Shown: positions 8,845-18,816 of the stretch, one piece after another
Layout: the number at the start of each line of letters is the position of its first letter
Numbering within the stretch: position 1 is the stretch's first letter
Assembly (NCBI RefSeq): GCF_019797845.1
Contig: NZ_CP081864.1
Span: forward strand, 806,001 to 870,000
Direction: 5' to 3'
Source of the DNA: Symbiopectobacterium purcellii
Lineage (GTDB): Bacteria; Pseudomonadota; Gammaproteobacteria; Enterobacterales; Enterobacteriaceae
Length of the DNA: 64,000 bases
Program-made: the position numbers and the translations under genes
The notes under the pieces: model-generated
What the model was told of the DNA's origin: nothing
Seen by the model: the letters and a program-made list of their open reading frames with translations, nothing else
Database searches by the model: none

Positions 8845-11800
8845 TCACGCGCGCAGACGGCTCAATTCACTCAGTGCGGCCAGCAGGGCATCCTGCTCGG
8901 CACGCGGTGCGTTAAGCTGCTCGCTAAACGCGGTTTTTCCCGTGGGCAATGCGATTTCAATGCGGCTATCCTGCACGCTTTCGTTCGTTAACGGCGGCAG
9001 GTCGGTGGAAGCACCGAGATCCGTTGGCTGGCTTGCCGATGCCTCGTGTCCGGTTTGCAACGTGACGGGTATCGTGCGCCGCGCACCGTCGGCTGCCTGC
9101 GCGCTGAGCGCCAACTGGATCTGGTTTACCTGCACCGCGTCAGGGTCGGTGATGCGTAGCTGACCGCTGCGGGCATCAAACTGAATCCAAGCGGGTAGAG
9201 GGCGACCATTGGCGAGCTGTAACGACAGTGCTACGCCGTTATCACGCGCACTGAACAGGCGTGACGGCAGGGTAAACACCAGTGCGCCAGCGCTGTCGCG
9301 CTGCAACGACCCTTGTAGGCTGCTGTAGGCCGATTCCAATGACGTGGTTTGACTGGGAATGCGCTGGAACAGCGATGAATCCGTCACTTGTCCCGGCGAG
9401 CTGTCATGCTGAACCGCGTTGCCCCGCGCGGCAAAATTCACCGTTTCCAGCGGCGGGAGTAGCGTTTGCATCACGGGATCGAGCACCCAGGGCGCGGCGG
9501 TGCGTTCTGCTACCGAGTGAGAGGGTGCTGCCGAAAATTGCGCCGGTAATTGAGCGTGTGCCGCTGTCGGTGAAGGTGTTTGAGACAGTGCCGCTACGAT
9601 CGCGCTTAAGGGCTGTTCCTGCTCTTGCTCATTCAACGCATCAGGCACGCTTACTGATGAGGTGGTCAGGATCACCGGTGCCGGCGCTGTGCTATCTGGC
9701 GTTTCCGGTTGCGGCTCCACAGGGGCTTGCGCGACGATTACGTTGAGCGTGTGGGTGGCTTGTGCGTTGCCATCGCTGGCGGTGAGGGTCACGGTAAACT
9801 CACCGGACGCTGTCGGTGTACCTGAAATCGTACGGGTTTGCGCATCAAAGCTCAGCCCGTCCGGCAAGCCGCTGGAACTCCAGGTTAGCGTGTCGTTATC
9901 GGCATCGGTAAACAGGTTTTCCGGCAACGTGTAGTGATACGAACTGCCCGCTTGCAGTGCGCCCAGATTCAATCCGGCTTGGTCGTTGTACTCCGGTGCA
10001 CTGTTGTCCGGTTCGATATCGGGTGCTTGCGCTACCGTCACCTCGACCGTGTGGGTGGCTTGTGCGTTGCCATCGCTGGCGGTGAGGGTCACGGTAAACT
10101 GACCGGACGCTGTCGGTGTACCTGAAATCGTACGGGTTTGCGCATCAAAGCTCAGCCCGTCCGGCAAGCCGCTGGCGCTCCAGGTTAGCGTGTCGTTATC
10201 GGCATCGGTAAACAGGTTTTCCGGCAACGTGTAGCGATACGGACTGCCCGCTTGCAGTGCGCCCAGGTTCAATCCGGCGTTATCGTTGTAGACGGGGGCA
10301 CTGTTTTCGGGGACATCACTGCCTTTGAAGGTGATGACGGTTTTTTCGCTGAATTCTGTCTTAAGATCCTGCCGCCAGTCCCCTTCCTCATAAACCGTCA
10401 GGCCCATCGTGCGGCTACCCGTAGCGTCCGCAGCGCTGTGGCTGTAGGTGATACCATCGATCAACTGCGCAGTGCTGGCTCCATCACGGGCAACATACAG
10501 CGTCACGGTAGCAACGCCGTTGCTGACACTGACGCGGTATTCCATTCCGCTTTCACCCACAAAAGCCTGATAGTCGATAGTCTTGTCGATCAAGATGTCT
10601 CCACCTGCTACATGCAGCACATCGCCGACACTGACGGGGGACACAGAAATTTCAAGCCGATGGATTTTTTGGCCAGCTTCAATAGTGTATATGACCGTGT
10701 TCTTGAACAGCGTGACCGCATCGTTGCCCGGTACGTAGGTCGCGTTCACGGGCTCTGTGCTGACCACTGCCGGATCGTTAATGCCGACGAGATTTACCAC
10801 GGTGGTGAACTCCGCAGTATGATCTTGCCCGTCATTGAAATGGATAATGAAAGTGGCCTCAGTGCCCGCAGCCGTCGGGTCATTACTGGTGGATTGGTAA
10901 GTAATGGCTCGCAGCACCTGCTGTGCTTCCGCTTGTGTGACGTCTGCCAGGAAAGTGAGGGTCAGTTTACCATTGGCATCGGTCGTGGCATTGGCGATAG
11001 CCTTGTCACCCTGCGAGATCGTGCCATTCTCTGCCAGGGTCAGACCGCTGTCAGTGGAAAGTCCTAACCGATCGCCTGCCTGCGCGCCACCGGTGCGTTC
11101 AATCGTCAGCGTGGCGCCTTGATAGCTGTTTTGATCGTTGACCGGGGCAGACAAGGTGCCACCGGGGATCAGAGCGACAGCATCGCCTTTTTCCGTAAAG
11201 GTTTCGCTGCTGGGAATGAGATCGAGAACAATGATCCCTTCCGGTGTACCGTAATTCAGGCTTCCCGTGAGGTACAACTGCTTGCCGTCGGCACTGAATG
11301 ACGCGTAGCGCACCTCGTTTAACGTTGTGCCATTGTAGTTGGCAAAGTCACCAAAACCCTCCACCGCCTGACGCTGTGTCAGGCTGCCATCGGCGGCGCG
11401 TGCATAGAGAATGACGCCGTAGGTGTTGTAATTCTCGCTGCGACCCAGTTCGCCGGTGATCACCACGGAGGTGCCATCGGGGGAGACCAGCACCTGTTTG
11501 ACACTGGTGGCATCGTCGCCAATCGGTAAGGTAGATGTTGCGGTGAGCGTGCCATCTTGTTCCACCGCAAAGATATGCAGCGAGGTGTTGTTATCCACAA
11601 CATACAGCGATTTCCCGTCGGGTGAAACCGTGATGGCAGACGCGTAGTAACCCTCTTCACTGGCCGTCGATCCGGCGATAGCTTGTTGATAGGTCAACGT
11701 GCCGTCATCGCTCACGCTGAATCGACTTACCACCGTATCGCCGCCGGATGTCGCGACATACAGCGTTTTGCCATCCGGTGACAGGGTTAAGGCGTTGGCA

Positions 11801-14800
11801 CCGTCGAGTTGTATGCCATCGTCTCCCGCATCGTTGAGCGTAGCGCTGAGCGTTAAGGTATCCTCGCTGCGGGTAAACACCAGCAGGCTGTCGCCACTGG
11901 TGACGTAGACGTTATCGCCCAGCGCCAACACATCGCGCACCATGCCGAGATCGCCACCAACGGTACCCATTTCATGCAGATCGCTGGCATCGAACAGAGC
12001 GATATTATCCGCACCAATGACATACAGGCTGTTGCCATCGCTGGAAACGCGGACTTGTGCCGCGCCCGTCAAGCCGGTGATGTTAGTGCTTTTGGTCATG
12101 TAGAGCGTGCCGTCGGTATCACGCTCGACCAGATACAGAACGTTGGACTCAACGTCCTGTCCGGTGCCTGTTGTTTCGTCATAAACCCAATCGCTGTGTG
12201 TGCGAACCAGGTAAATTTTATCCCCCACCACCGTGATGCCCTGAACGCCGGTAAAGATCGAATTGCCTTGATCATCTTTCACATCGAACAGACTGTCATA
12301 ATCGAGTGCGCCGGTTTCGGCCCCCAGATGTGGCGTCAAACGTGTGTCGAGCACGGCAACGGTGCTGTGGATATCGAGTGTGGTGGTATTGTCTTCGGCA
12401 TCAACCAGTTGTGTCAGCGTGACGGTGACAGCGCCCACGGTGACATCGCTGCTGGTAACCTGATATTGGAGCGTGTCGATCAGGGTATTTACTGCATCTG
12501 TCGTGTTGTTGCCACCCTTCAGCGCGAGGGTGATGGTAGTGGTACCATCGTTGACCGTTACCTTATAGTGATGGCCTTGCGCGGTCTCTCCCTCGCTGCT
12601 GGTCAACGAGAGGGACGTGCCATCAATCACCAGTGTTTCATGGGGGCCGGAACGGTTGATGGTGAAGGTCAGTTCAGAGAGCGCGGCGCCTGCGTTGCCA
12701 AGCCGCACATCCACATTATCGAACAGGTCGATCGCCGCCGGCAGACCGCTGGTAGAGATGATGGCGGTGGTCTGCTTACCTTCTGCACTTAGCGTGGGTT
12801 CAACCGGTGGGGCGGTTAGCAGCAGCGCCACGGTAGTTGTGGCAGATTTGCCGCCGCTATCGCGCACGGCGATGCTCAAATCAACCCGCGCGGGCGCTTC
12901 GGTGCCAGTGTTAAGGTAGGTGACCTGCTGCAATACCTGATTGGCGGTGGCGTTGTCCACATTAGCGCTAAAGGTGATGGTCAGTACGCCATCCTGCGTC
13001 GCGAAGGTAGCAATGGTTGTCTTGCCCTTCATGATGGTGCCGTTTTCCAGACGCAATCCGGAACCATTGTTAAAGCCGAACTGATCGTCTGCCGAGGCAC
13101 CGCTGGCGCGATTCAGGGTCAGCGTCGTGCCTTTGTAATCCGTGATTTGATCGGCATCGACATCGGAGAAGTGTAATCCCTCAGCGAAGCGCGTTGAGCC
13201 ATTGGTGGTGTAAGTCGCATGCGGCAATGCCGCCGCGATCGCCAACCCGGTTCCGCCGGAACTGCGTCCGCTGTAGAGATTGAGCCCATCGGCACTGACC
13301 GCAATGTGGTTGGTGCGCGATCCGGTATTGAGGGCGCTGACATACGTTAGCGCCCCGGTAACCGCATCGCGACTGAACACCAGTACGGAGCCGCCGTTCA
13401 TGCCTGCATAAAGTGCTGTGCCGTCTTGAGAGATAACCAGTTCGCGCACGGAAAGCGCATTGCTGGGGGTGTAACCCTTGTTATAGAGATCCAGCGTGCC
13501 GACATAGGTCAAACTGCCATCGCTGGTGTTGCGGCTGAAAATAGACAGCGTGGCCTGCTGCCCGGAGCCGACATAAACAAAATTACCGTCGGGGGAGAGG
13601 GTAATGTCTTGCAGATTGGCTAAATAGCGATTATCGCTGGGGCGCGCGGCGTTGTTTGGGTCGGCGCTAATGCTGGCATCATTGATCAGGCCGACGTAAG
13701 TCAGTTCGCCGGTTTGCGTATCGCGAGAAAACACGGTGATCATGCTGTTGCTGCTGTTGGCAACGTAAACCGATTTGCCATCGTTCGAGATAACCATACC
13801 GCTTGGTGCATTCATGCCGAGCGCTGCGGAACCCCCTTGATACTCCCCTAAATAGGTGAGGGCACCGGTATTCGGATCGCGAGAGAATTGGGCCAACACC
13901 GATTTGCCGGTCGTGCCATCCACCGTCGTCAGGCCATTAATGGTATAGAGCGATGTACCATCCGCTGAAATCACGATGTCGGTGATCTGTGCATCCAGCC
14001 CTGTTGCACCGTCCACCCCTTGGGTGGCGACGATGCCTGCGTAGGTGTATTGACCCGTGGTGGCATCGTAGGTGAAGCGCACCAGTGAGTAGGTTGTCGT
14101 ATCGCCACTGTGCCCGGCGACGTACAAATCGCTGCCATGCATCGTCATCGTGGTGATACCACTGAGGCCGTTGGCTTCGATCGCTGTGGTATCCGGGTTG
14201 TCGCTCTCACCCTGAATAAAGGTTTGCACCAGGGTTAATTCACCGGTGGTGCTGTCACGGCTATAGATACGCAGGGTACTGTTACCGCCCGCATTGGCGC
14301 CGTCGCTGCCGCTGACCAACAGCGTTTTACCATCCGCCGACACGGTGATCGCGGTGACATATTCACCGTATCCGCTCAGCGTACCGTTGTTGTAGTAGAG
14401 CGTAGCATCGGGGTTGGTGATGCTGTTTTGCCAGCCAGGTGCATTATTGATGGCTAACGTGATGGTGGCTGCGATCGCCAGATCGCCCGTGTCGTTACCT
14501 TCACCTTCGGTGCCACCGTTATCGCGCAGGCTGGTCAGCGTGATGGTGCGCGTCCCCGTGGTGGCCTGTTCGGTGTCATTGACGTAAGCAATACCGTTGA
14601 CCAGTGTTTGTGCCGCAGCGGCGGTTACGCCTGCTTCATGGCTGATCGTCAGTGTGCCGGTTTCGTAGCTACGGGTGTAAGTGTAGTGATAGTCACCGGC
14701 CTGACCGCTGCTGTCGCTCGCCAGATCGATGCGTGTGCCAGCGATGACAATAAATTCATTTGCAGCGTTGTCTACGCCCTCAATGGTCAGCGTCAGTTCG

Positions 14801-15336
14801 ATAATTGACTGGCCTATCTCACCGGCACTGATCGTGGTGTTGCTAAACGGGTTAACCACCGTGCCGTGGGTATCATAGGTCTTGTTACCAATGGGGATGG
14901 CATCGAGCGTTGGGGCGGTGTTGTTGGTGATCAGCACATCCAATGTAACTGTTTGGCTGTCTGCTTTGCCATCATTGGCGCGCAGGGCCAGTTTCACCAG
15001 CGTGCCATTGGTGTCGGTACCGGTGTTGCTGTAGGTGATCTGATGCAATACCGCGTTGGCATCGGCCTTACTGGCACCCGCCAGGAAGGTCAGGGTCAGG
15101 GTGCCTGCGCTTTGGCTGAAGGTGGCGATAGCGGTATCGCCTTTCATCACTTTCCCGTCGATCAGTTGCAGGTCACTGCCTTGCGCAAGGCCGAACTGGT
15201 CGTCGGCTTGGGCCTCGGTGGCGCGCGAAAGCGTTAATGTGGTGCCGTTATAATCCCCATTGCCGTCTGCCAGACGGTCATTGTTGGCATCAGACAGCGT
15301 CAAGCCGTGCGCCAGCGTAATTTCGCCACCGCGCAA
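8845..15336 (-). CDS. Giant repetitive exoprotein, C-terminal part (continues 15352-16968 across a TAG)
   Basis: About 2160 residues in the same reading frame as the segment at 15352-16968 and separated from it only by a TAG codon, so the TTG at 15336 is probably not a real start. The first 45 residues finish a domain (GLTLSDANNDRL...YNGTTLTLSRA) that recurs twice later (AEGLHFSDVDAD..., SAPVNDQNSYQGATL). Two beta-propeller regions made of lactonase-type blades (SADGxxLYV, FSRDxxTGxLTYVG) lie at about residues 300-700 and 1010-1330. Two nearly identical putative-Ig/cadherin-like domains (GLPDGLSFDAQTRTISGTP) lie at about 1680-1880, and one more near the C-terminus (LPAWIQFDARSGQLRI). No RTX nonapeptides are seen. 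It is probably a surface adhesin or matrix protein. The tolC/adaptor/M50 genes follow on the same strand. Confidence 0.8.
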   Translation of the reverse strand: MRGGEITLAHGLTLSDANNDRLADGNGDYNGTTLTLSRATEAQADDQFGLAQGSDLQLIDGKVMKGDTAIATFSQSAGTLTLTFLAGASKADANAVLHQITYSNTGTDTNGTLVKLALRANDGKADSQTVTLDVLITNNTAPTLDAIPIGNKTYDTHGTVVNPFSNTTISAGEIGQSIIELTLTIEGVDNAANEFIVIAGTRIDLASDSSGQAGDYHYTYTRSYETGTLTISHEAGVTAAAAQTLVNGIAYVNDTEQATTGTRTITLTSLRDNGGTEGEGNDTGDLAIAATITLAINNAPGWQNSITNPDATLYYNNGTLSGYGEYVTAITVSADGKTLLVSGSDGANAGGNSTLRIYSRDSTTGELTLVQTFIQGESDNPDTTAIEANGLSGITTMTMHGSDLYVAGHSGDTTTYSLVRFTYDATTGQYTYAGIVATQGVDGATGLDAQITDIVISADGTSLYTINGLTTVDGTTGKSVLAQFSRDPNTGALTYLGEYQGGSAALGMNAPSGMVISNDGKSVYVANSSNSMITVFSRDTQTGELTYVGLINDASISADPNNAARPSDNRYLANLQDITLSPDGNFVYVGSGQQATLSIFSRNTSDGSLTYVGTLDLYNKGYTPSNALSVRELVISQDGTALYAGMNGGSVLVFSRDAVTGALTYVSALNTGSRTNHIAVSADGLNLYSGRSSGGTGLAIAAALPHATYTTNGSTRFAEGLHFSDVDADQITDYKGTTLTLNRASGASADDQFGFNNGSGLRLENGTIMKGKTTIATFATQDGVLTITFSANVDNATANQVLQQVTYLNTGTEAPARVDLSIAVRDSGGKSATTTVALLLTAPPVEPTLSAEGKQTTAIISTSGLPAAIDLFDNVDVRLGNAGAALSELTFTINRSGPHETLVIDGTSLSLTSSEGETAQGHHYKVTVNDGTTTITLALKGGNNTTDAVNTLIDTLQYQVTSSDVTVGAVTVTLTQLVDAEDNTTTLDIHSTVAVLDTRLTPHLGAETGALDYDSLFDVKDDQGNSIFTGVQGITVVGDKIYLVRTHSDWVYDETTGTGQDVESNVLYLVERDTDGTLYMTKSTNITGLTGAAQVRVSSDGNSLYVIGADNIALFDASDLHEMGTVGGDLGMVRDVLALGDNVYVTSGDSLLVFTRSEDTLTLSATLNDAGDDGIQLDGANALTLSPDGKTLYVATSGGDTVVSRFSVSDDGTLTYQQAIAGSTASEEGYYASAITVSPDGKSLYVVDNNTSLHIFAVEQDGTLTATSTLPIGDDATSVKQVLVSPDGTSVVITGELGRSENYNTYGVILYARAADGSLTQRQAVEGFGDFANYNGTTLNEVRYASFSADGKQLYLTGSLNYGTPEGIIVLDLIPSSETFTEKGDAVALIPGGTLSAPVNDQNSYQGATLTIERTGGAQAGDRLGLSTDSGLTLAENGTISQGDKAIANATTDANGKLTLTFLADVTQAEAQQVLRAITYQSTSNDPTAAGTEATFIIHFNDGQDHTAEFTTVVNLVGINDPAVVSTEPVNATYVPGNDAVTLFKNTVIYTIEAGQKIHRLEISVSPVSVGDVLHVAGGDILIDKTIDYQAFVGESGMEYRVSVSNGVATVTLYVARDGASTAQLIDGITYSHSAADATGSRTMGLTVYEEGDWRQDLKTEFSEKTVITFKGSDVPENSAPVYNDNAGLNLGALQAGSPYRYTLPENLFTDADNDTLTWSASGLPDGLSFDAQTRTISGTPTASGQFTVTLTASDGNAQATHTVEVTVAQAPDIEPDNSAPEYNDQAGLNLGALQAGSSYHYTLPENLFTDADNDTLTWSSSGLPDGLSFDAQTRTISGTPTASGEFTVTLTASDGNAQATHTLNVIVAQAPVEPQPETPDSTAPAPVILTTSSVSVPDALNEQEQEQPLSAIVAALSQTPSPTAAHAQLPAQFSAAPSHSVAERTAAPWVLDPVMQTLLPPLETVNFAARGNAVQHDSSPGQVTDSSLFQRIPSQTTSLESAYSSLQGSLQRDSAGALVFTLPSRLFSARDNGVALSLQLANGRPLPAWIQFDARSGQLRITDPDAVQVNQIQLALSAQAADGARRTIPVTLQTGHEASASQPTDLGASTDLPPLTNESVQDSRIEIALPTGKTAFSEQLNAPRAEQDALLAALSELSRLRA
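9749..10276 (-). repeat. 300-bp-period tandem domain repeat within the exoprotein
   Basis: Segments 9749-9976 and 10049-10276 are direct repeats with an exact 300-bp offset and about six mismatches over 228 bases. They encode two consecutive putative-Ig domains. The near-identity at DNA level indicates recent duplication or ongoing gene conversion, so copy number may vary between strains. Confidence 0.9.
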
Positions 15337-15351
15337 CAGCGTTTGGATGGG

Positions 15352-15354
15352 CTA
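15352..15354 (-). other. In-frame TAG interrupting the giant exoprotein
   Basis: The codon after ...GNGISRY is TAG. Reading straight on in the same frame gives PIQTLLRGGEITLAHGL, which joins the domain found twice downstream after propeller regions. The frame therefore stays open from 16968 to 8845 apart from this one codon. A CAG to TAG change, a base-calling error or suppressed readthrough would all explain it. Confidence 0.85.
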
Positions 15355-16968
15355 ATAGCGGCTGATGCCGTTGCCAGAAACCAGAATGGAGTTGCCATCA
15401 GCGGAGACGGCGATATCACCGCCGTTGGTGGTGCCGGTACTGCTGCCGGTGAGCGTCAGGCTGCCATTTTCGCCCACGGCGTAAATATTCACCGTGCCGG
15501 TTGTGGTCGCGGCGTAAAGCTGGGTGCCATCGCTGCTCAGAGTCAGGCTGCCAATGTTGCCGCTGGTGACGGTGTTGATCAGGGCCAGCTTGTTGTCGCT
15601 GCCCAGTTGGTAAACGGCGATATTGGCGCTGGTCGGGTCGCCGACGTACAGCAGCTTGCCACCGTTGGCGGTGGTCAGCGCGTAGTCGACGGCGCTTTGC
15701 CCTGTTTTAGTGAGAATCAGGTCATCGATCAGCGTCAATGTGCCCGTCGTTGCATTACGCTGATACACCTTGATCTCGTGGGGAGCGATGAACGAAGCGC
15801 CGCTGTGGATCACGTAGACATAGTCACCGGAGGTGGCAATCATACCGTTACGGTGGGCATCCAGTTTCTGCACCTGAGTCAATGCTCCGTCGGCATCGCG
15901 GTTGTAGACATACACCTCACGCCCGGAATTGCTGCTGGCGTCGACATAGACTTGCTTGCCGTCATCCGAAATCGCCAGCCCGCCGGTTGAGCCGCCGCCC
16001 TCCATCTTGGTGGTGCTGACATACGTCAGCGTGCCGTCGTTAACGCTCAGTTGAATCAGGTTACCGTTACCGGCAATGGTGTAGACCGATTTGCCATCGG
16101 CACTGACCACCAGATGGTTTACGGTGCCGAGGTCTTCAACTACCAGACTCTGTTGCTGGGTTAAACGCCCGGTGCTGTCAACCGCGAAAACGGTGAGGGT
16201 GTTATCGGAGCCGGCGGCATAAACGTGGCTGCCATCTGCGGAGTAGGCAATTTCCGTCGCTTTCGCCAGTGTGCCTGCGGTAAAGGCCTCCGCTTCCTGT
16301 AATATGCTGCCGGAAAGCGCGGGTGGCACGTTAACCTTGTTGTCTACCGTTACGGTGGCGTGAATGTCTAGTGTAGCGGTCGCATCCTGATCGCTCAGAT
16401 TTTTAAGCGTAACGGTGACATCACCACTTGCCACGGTGCTGTCCAGCGGTTTATAGGCAATGCCGTCGATCAGCGTGGCAACATCAGCGGGTTGATAAGC
16501 CTCTGACGAGGCAATACTCAGCGTGATGGTGGTGGTGTCACCGCTGACGGTGACCTTATAACTGTAGCCGTTGTTGAGGGTGGCTTCGGTTCCGGTGGTG
16601 GTGGGTTTCAGGGCAATTTCACTGCCATCGATCATCAGCACTTGATTGGCACCGGTGCGATCGACGGTGATCACTAACTCGCTCAATTCCTTGCCGCTGC
16701 TATCCGCACCGGTGTCAGTGGACACGGTCACCTTACTGAACAGATCCACGGCGGCAAAGCCGGTTTCTCCCTCGTTGATGGTTACCGTACCGTGGGTGGG
16801 CGTGGCATCCACCCCCGGCGCGCTGTCGGTCGGTGCGATAACCTGAGCCGCGACGGCATCAGCGGTGGCGACGGCAGCGGCGTCGAACATCATGCGCGGT
16901 TCCAACACCCATGCCTGACGGGGTGGGCGCGCAGGTGTATTACCGGCTTTGGAACGGGAAAATGTCAT
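15352..16968 (-). CDS. Giant repetitive exoprotein, N-terminal part with LEPR-type motif
   Basis: N-terminal 538 residues of the exoprotein. I choose the ATG at 16968 (MTFSRSKAGN), preceded by AGGA at 7-8 bases; an open frame reaches 17028 but without a ribosome site. Residues about 20-33 carry WVLEPRMMFDAAA, the LEPR-type motif found at the N-terminus of many very large proteobacterial surface proteins. A domain with SELVITVDRTGANQVLMIDG follows (about 50-215), then a beta-propeller of SADGxxVY blades (about 230-535). There is no classical signal peptide, consistent with non-Sec or dedicated export. It lies 84 bases after tadG on the same strand, so it may be transcribed with the Tad pilus genes. 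The product ends at TAG (15352-15354) unless that codon is read through. Confidence 0.82.
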   Translation of the reverse strand: MTFSRSKAGNTPARPPRQAWVLEPRMMFDAAAVATADAVAAQVIAPTDSAPGVDATPTHGTVTINEGETGFAAVDLFSKVTVSTDTGADSSGKELSELVITVDRTGANQVLMIDGSEIALKPTTTGTEATLNNGYSYKVTVSGDTTTITLSIASSEAYQPADVATLIDGIAYKPLDSTVASGDVTVTLKNLSDQDATATLDIHATVTVDNKVNVPPALSGSILQEAEAFTAGTLAKATEIAYSADGSHVYAAGSDNTLTVFAVDSTGRLTQQQSLVVEDLGTVNHLVVSADGKSVYTIAGNGNLIQLSVNDGTLTYVSTTKMEGGGSTGGLAISDDGKQVYVDASSNSGREVYVYNRDADGALTQVQKLDAHRNGMIATSGDYVYVIHSGASFIAPHEIKVYQRNATTGTLTLIDDLILTKTGQSAVDYALTTANGGKLLYVGDPTSANIAVYQLGSDNKLALINTVTSGNIGSLTLSSDGTQLYAATTTGTVNIYAVGENGSLTLTGSSTGTTNGGDIAVSADGNSILVSGNGISRY

Positions 16969-17052
16969 GGTGTCGTGTCCTGTAGTTAAAGTGCCAAAAT
17001 TAACGTGCCAACGTTGAGGATGAATCACATCATTTCTTGTAACGTCAGATGG

Positions 17053-18690
17053 TTATTCAATCAGGCGCACATAGCCGCCTTCCGTTTCGATCTGGCCGGC
17101 GATACGTTCCAGACGCGCTGCCAGCGGGTCTTCCGCTGCACCAAACCCTCGACCGTCGATAAAACTCATGCGTTTATCGCCTTCGGTGCAGATCAGCAAC
17201 CCAGGTGTGGCAATGTCATCAAACAGATTCTGACCGTAGTTATCGGGGTCCCCCGGCCGGACACCGACAAAATAGAATTTGATATTGCGTGCGCGAAAGC
17301 TGGTACACTGGTCCTCAAAGCGGCGCCTTGCGAACTCACGTGAGCCGTCGCTGCCCGTTTCCCCGGCGAATTGGCCGGGATTGAAGTTGTAGCTGTCGGT
17401 GTCGAACTGGCCGTGCCCGCCCGTGCCTTCCGGATCGGAATAGGTGTCCGCCAGCATGATCACCACTTTCTGGCCTTCACCGCTGCCGTCGACATTGAAG
17501 TCCAGCGGCAGTTTTGCGTCGCCCCAGCCTTCGCTGCCGCGCATGTTGGGTGACAACGCCGCCCCCGCCCATGACATCGCAATGGCGTAGTTGACGTTAA
17601 AACGGATCGAGAACTGATCGACGCGTTCGTCCACCTTGTTCAGATCGTTGGTGAGCGGCAACAGGGCGGCGTTGGGGCAACCTTTATCCGCGACCATCCA
17701 GCGGGTGTCGTTAACCCCTGTGGCTTGACCAAAGAAAGGATTGGGGCCAACCCATGAGATGGGTTCTGCGCCGGGGCTACCGTTTTGTGGCAAGTCGGCG
17801 CGGTAATACACCCTGAATTGCGCCACCGGAGGTTCATCCCAGAAGAAATTCTCTTCTTCTCCCAGCCCGCGATACATGCACAACAGATTGGCGCGTCTAT
17901 CGGGAATACGGCGATCGGCCAGGCTGGCGTAACCGGTACGAAACAGCGAGCTCAGCTCTATCGGGTTCAGCGCTCCTGGCCTTGCCCAACGGCGAATACG
18001 GTTGGCATCCTGTGCGTCGTAGACATTCACCGCCTGGCTGAACGGCACCAACGAGATCCACAGGTTGTCACGTTTGCCGTCTGCGCTGTCCAACATACGC
18101 TTGGCAAAATCCTTACTCAGCCGCTTGAGCGCAGCAAGATCGCGCGCGCTCATACCGTTAATAACGGGCAGCACCATCGCAATTTCCGTCGGGCGATTGA
18201 TCACTTCTGCCGTGGAGTAAACCGTCTGTTTTCGGGCACCCAGTTTTAACAGGCTGGGCTGGGTGTTGAAGCTGGCTTCGACGGTATAGGTTTTGCGCGT
18301 GTTGTTTTTACGCCCTTCCGTGACGGTGACGTCTTCACGGGTGAGTTTGTTATCGAGGGCGTTATTCAACCCGAGGTTATTTTTGACGTATTGATAGGCC
18401 AGCTCTTTAATCTGTTCTGGGTCATACTCGTCGCCGTTGAGCGTAGCCTGATGCGCGACAGCCAGTGCCGCGGCGTCCGTTGCGCGTTTGATCTGTGTGG
18501 CATCGCCAGTGGCGGTTGAGGTATCGACAATGAAGGCGGCGCTGACCAGCAGTGCCATGGTGCCGAGCACGTAGAACGCTGTGCCAGCGCCGGTTTCCTG
18601 ATGCATAAAAGCGGACAGTGCGGTGCGCCAAAAGGGGCACATGCGACGGCTGTATTTTTTTAGTTCACTGTTTTTAATCGCTTTTTTCAT
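17053..18690 (-). CDS. tadG: Tad pilus assembly protein TadG (vWA-containing)
   Basis: 545-residue protein of the TadG/pilus-assembly group. It has a basic N-terminus, then one membrane segment (FYVLGTMALLVSAAFIVDTS, about 38-58) with the Tad-type E/G-like start. A long extracytoplasmic region resembles a von Willebrand A domain (VVIMLADTYSDPEGTGGHG) with cysteines near the C-terminus. The ATG at 18690 has AGGA upstream. It is the last tad gene in order, 127 bases after tadF. TadG-like minor pseudopilins help assemble or anchor the Flp pilus. The gene appears intact. Confidence 0.87.
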   Translation of the reverse strand: MKKAIKNSELKKYSRRMCPFWRTALSAFMHQETGAGTAFYVLGTMALLVSAAFIVDTSTATGDATQIKRATDAAALAVAHQATLNGDEYDPEQIKELAYQYVKNNLGLNNALDNKLTREDVTVTEGRKNNTRKTYTVEASFNTQPSLLKLGARKQTVYSTAEVINRPTEIAMVLPVINGMSARDLAALKRLSKDFAKRMLDSADGKRDNLWISLVPFSQAVNVYDAQDANRIRRWARPGALNPIELSSLFRTGYASLADRRIPDRRANLLCMYRGLGEEENFFWDEPPVAQFRVYYRADLPQNGSPGAEPISWVGPNPFFGQATGVNDTRWMVADKGCPNAALLPLTNDLNKVDERVDQFSIRFNVNYAIAMSWAGAALSPNMRGSEGWGDAKLPLDFNVDGSGEGQKVVIMLADTYSDPEGTGGHGQFDTDSYNFNPGQFAGETGSDGSREFARRRFEDQCTSFRARNIKFYFVGVRPGDPDNYGQNLFDDIATPGLLICTEGDKRMSFIDGRGFGAAEDPLAARLERIAGQIETEGGYVRLIE

Positions 18691-18816
18691 CGTTTGTTAT
18701 CCTGATTGACCAAATTTAGTGCATAGCTATCCCGCCCGAATAAGCGGGAAAAAAGACGACATGGCTCTGTATCAGTGCGCGTGGTTATGGTGGGTCTTTT
18801 TGCCCGTCACGCGTCG

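Noticed and set aside
15336..15336. TTG at 15336 as the start of a separate 2163-residue gene
   Set aside because: It has no ribosome site, lies in the same frame as the preceding gene and is separated only by a TAG within a single domain.
8845..16968. RTX-type calcium-binding repeats or a C-terminal T1SS signal in the exoprotein
   Set aside because: No GGxGxDxLx nonapeptides are visible; the repeats are propeller blades and Ig-like domains.
18722..18752. CCCGC...GCGGGAAAAAA between tadG and tadF as a terminator
   Set aside because: The A-run is on the wrong side for the minus-strand operon; the stem is short.
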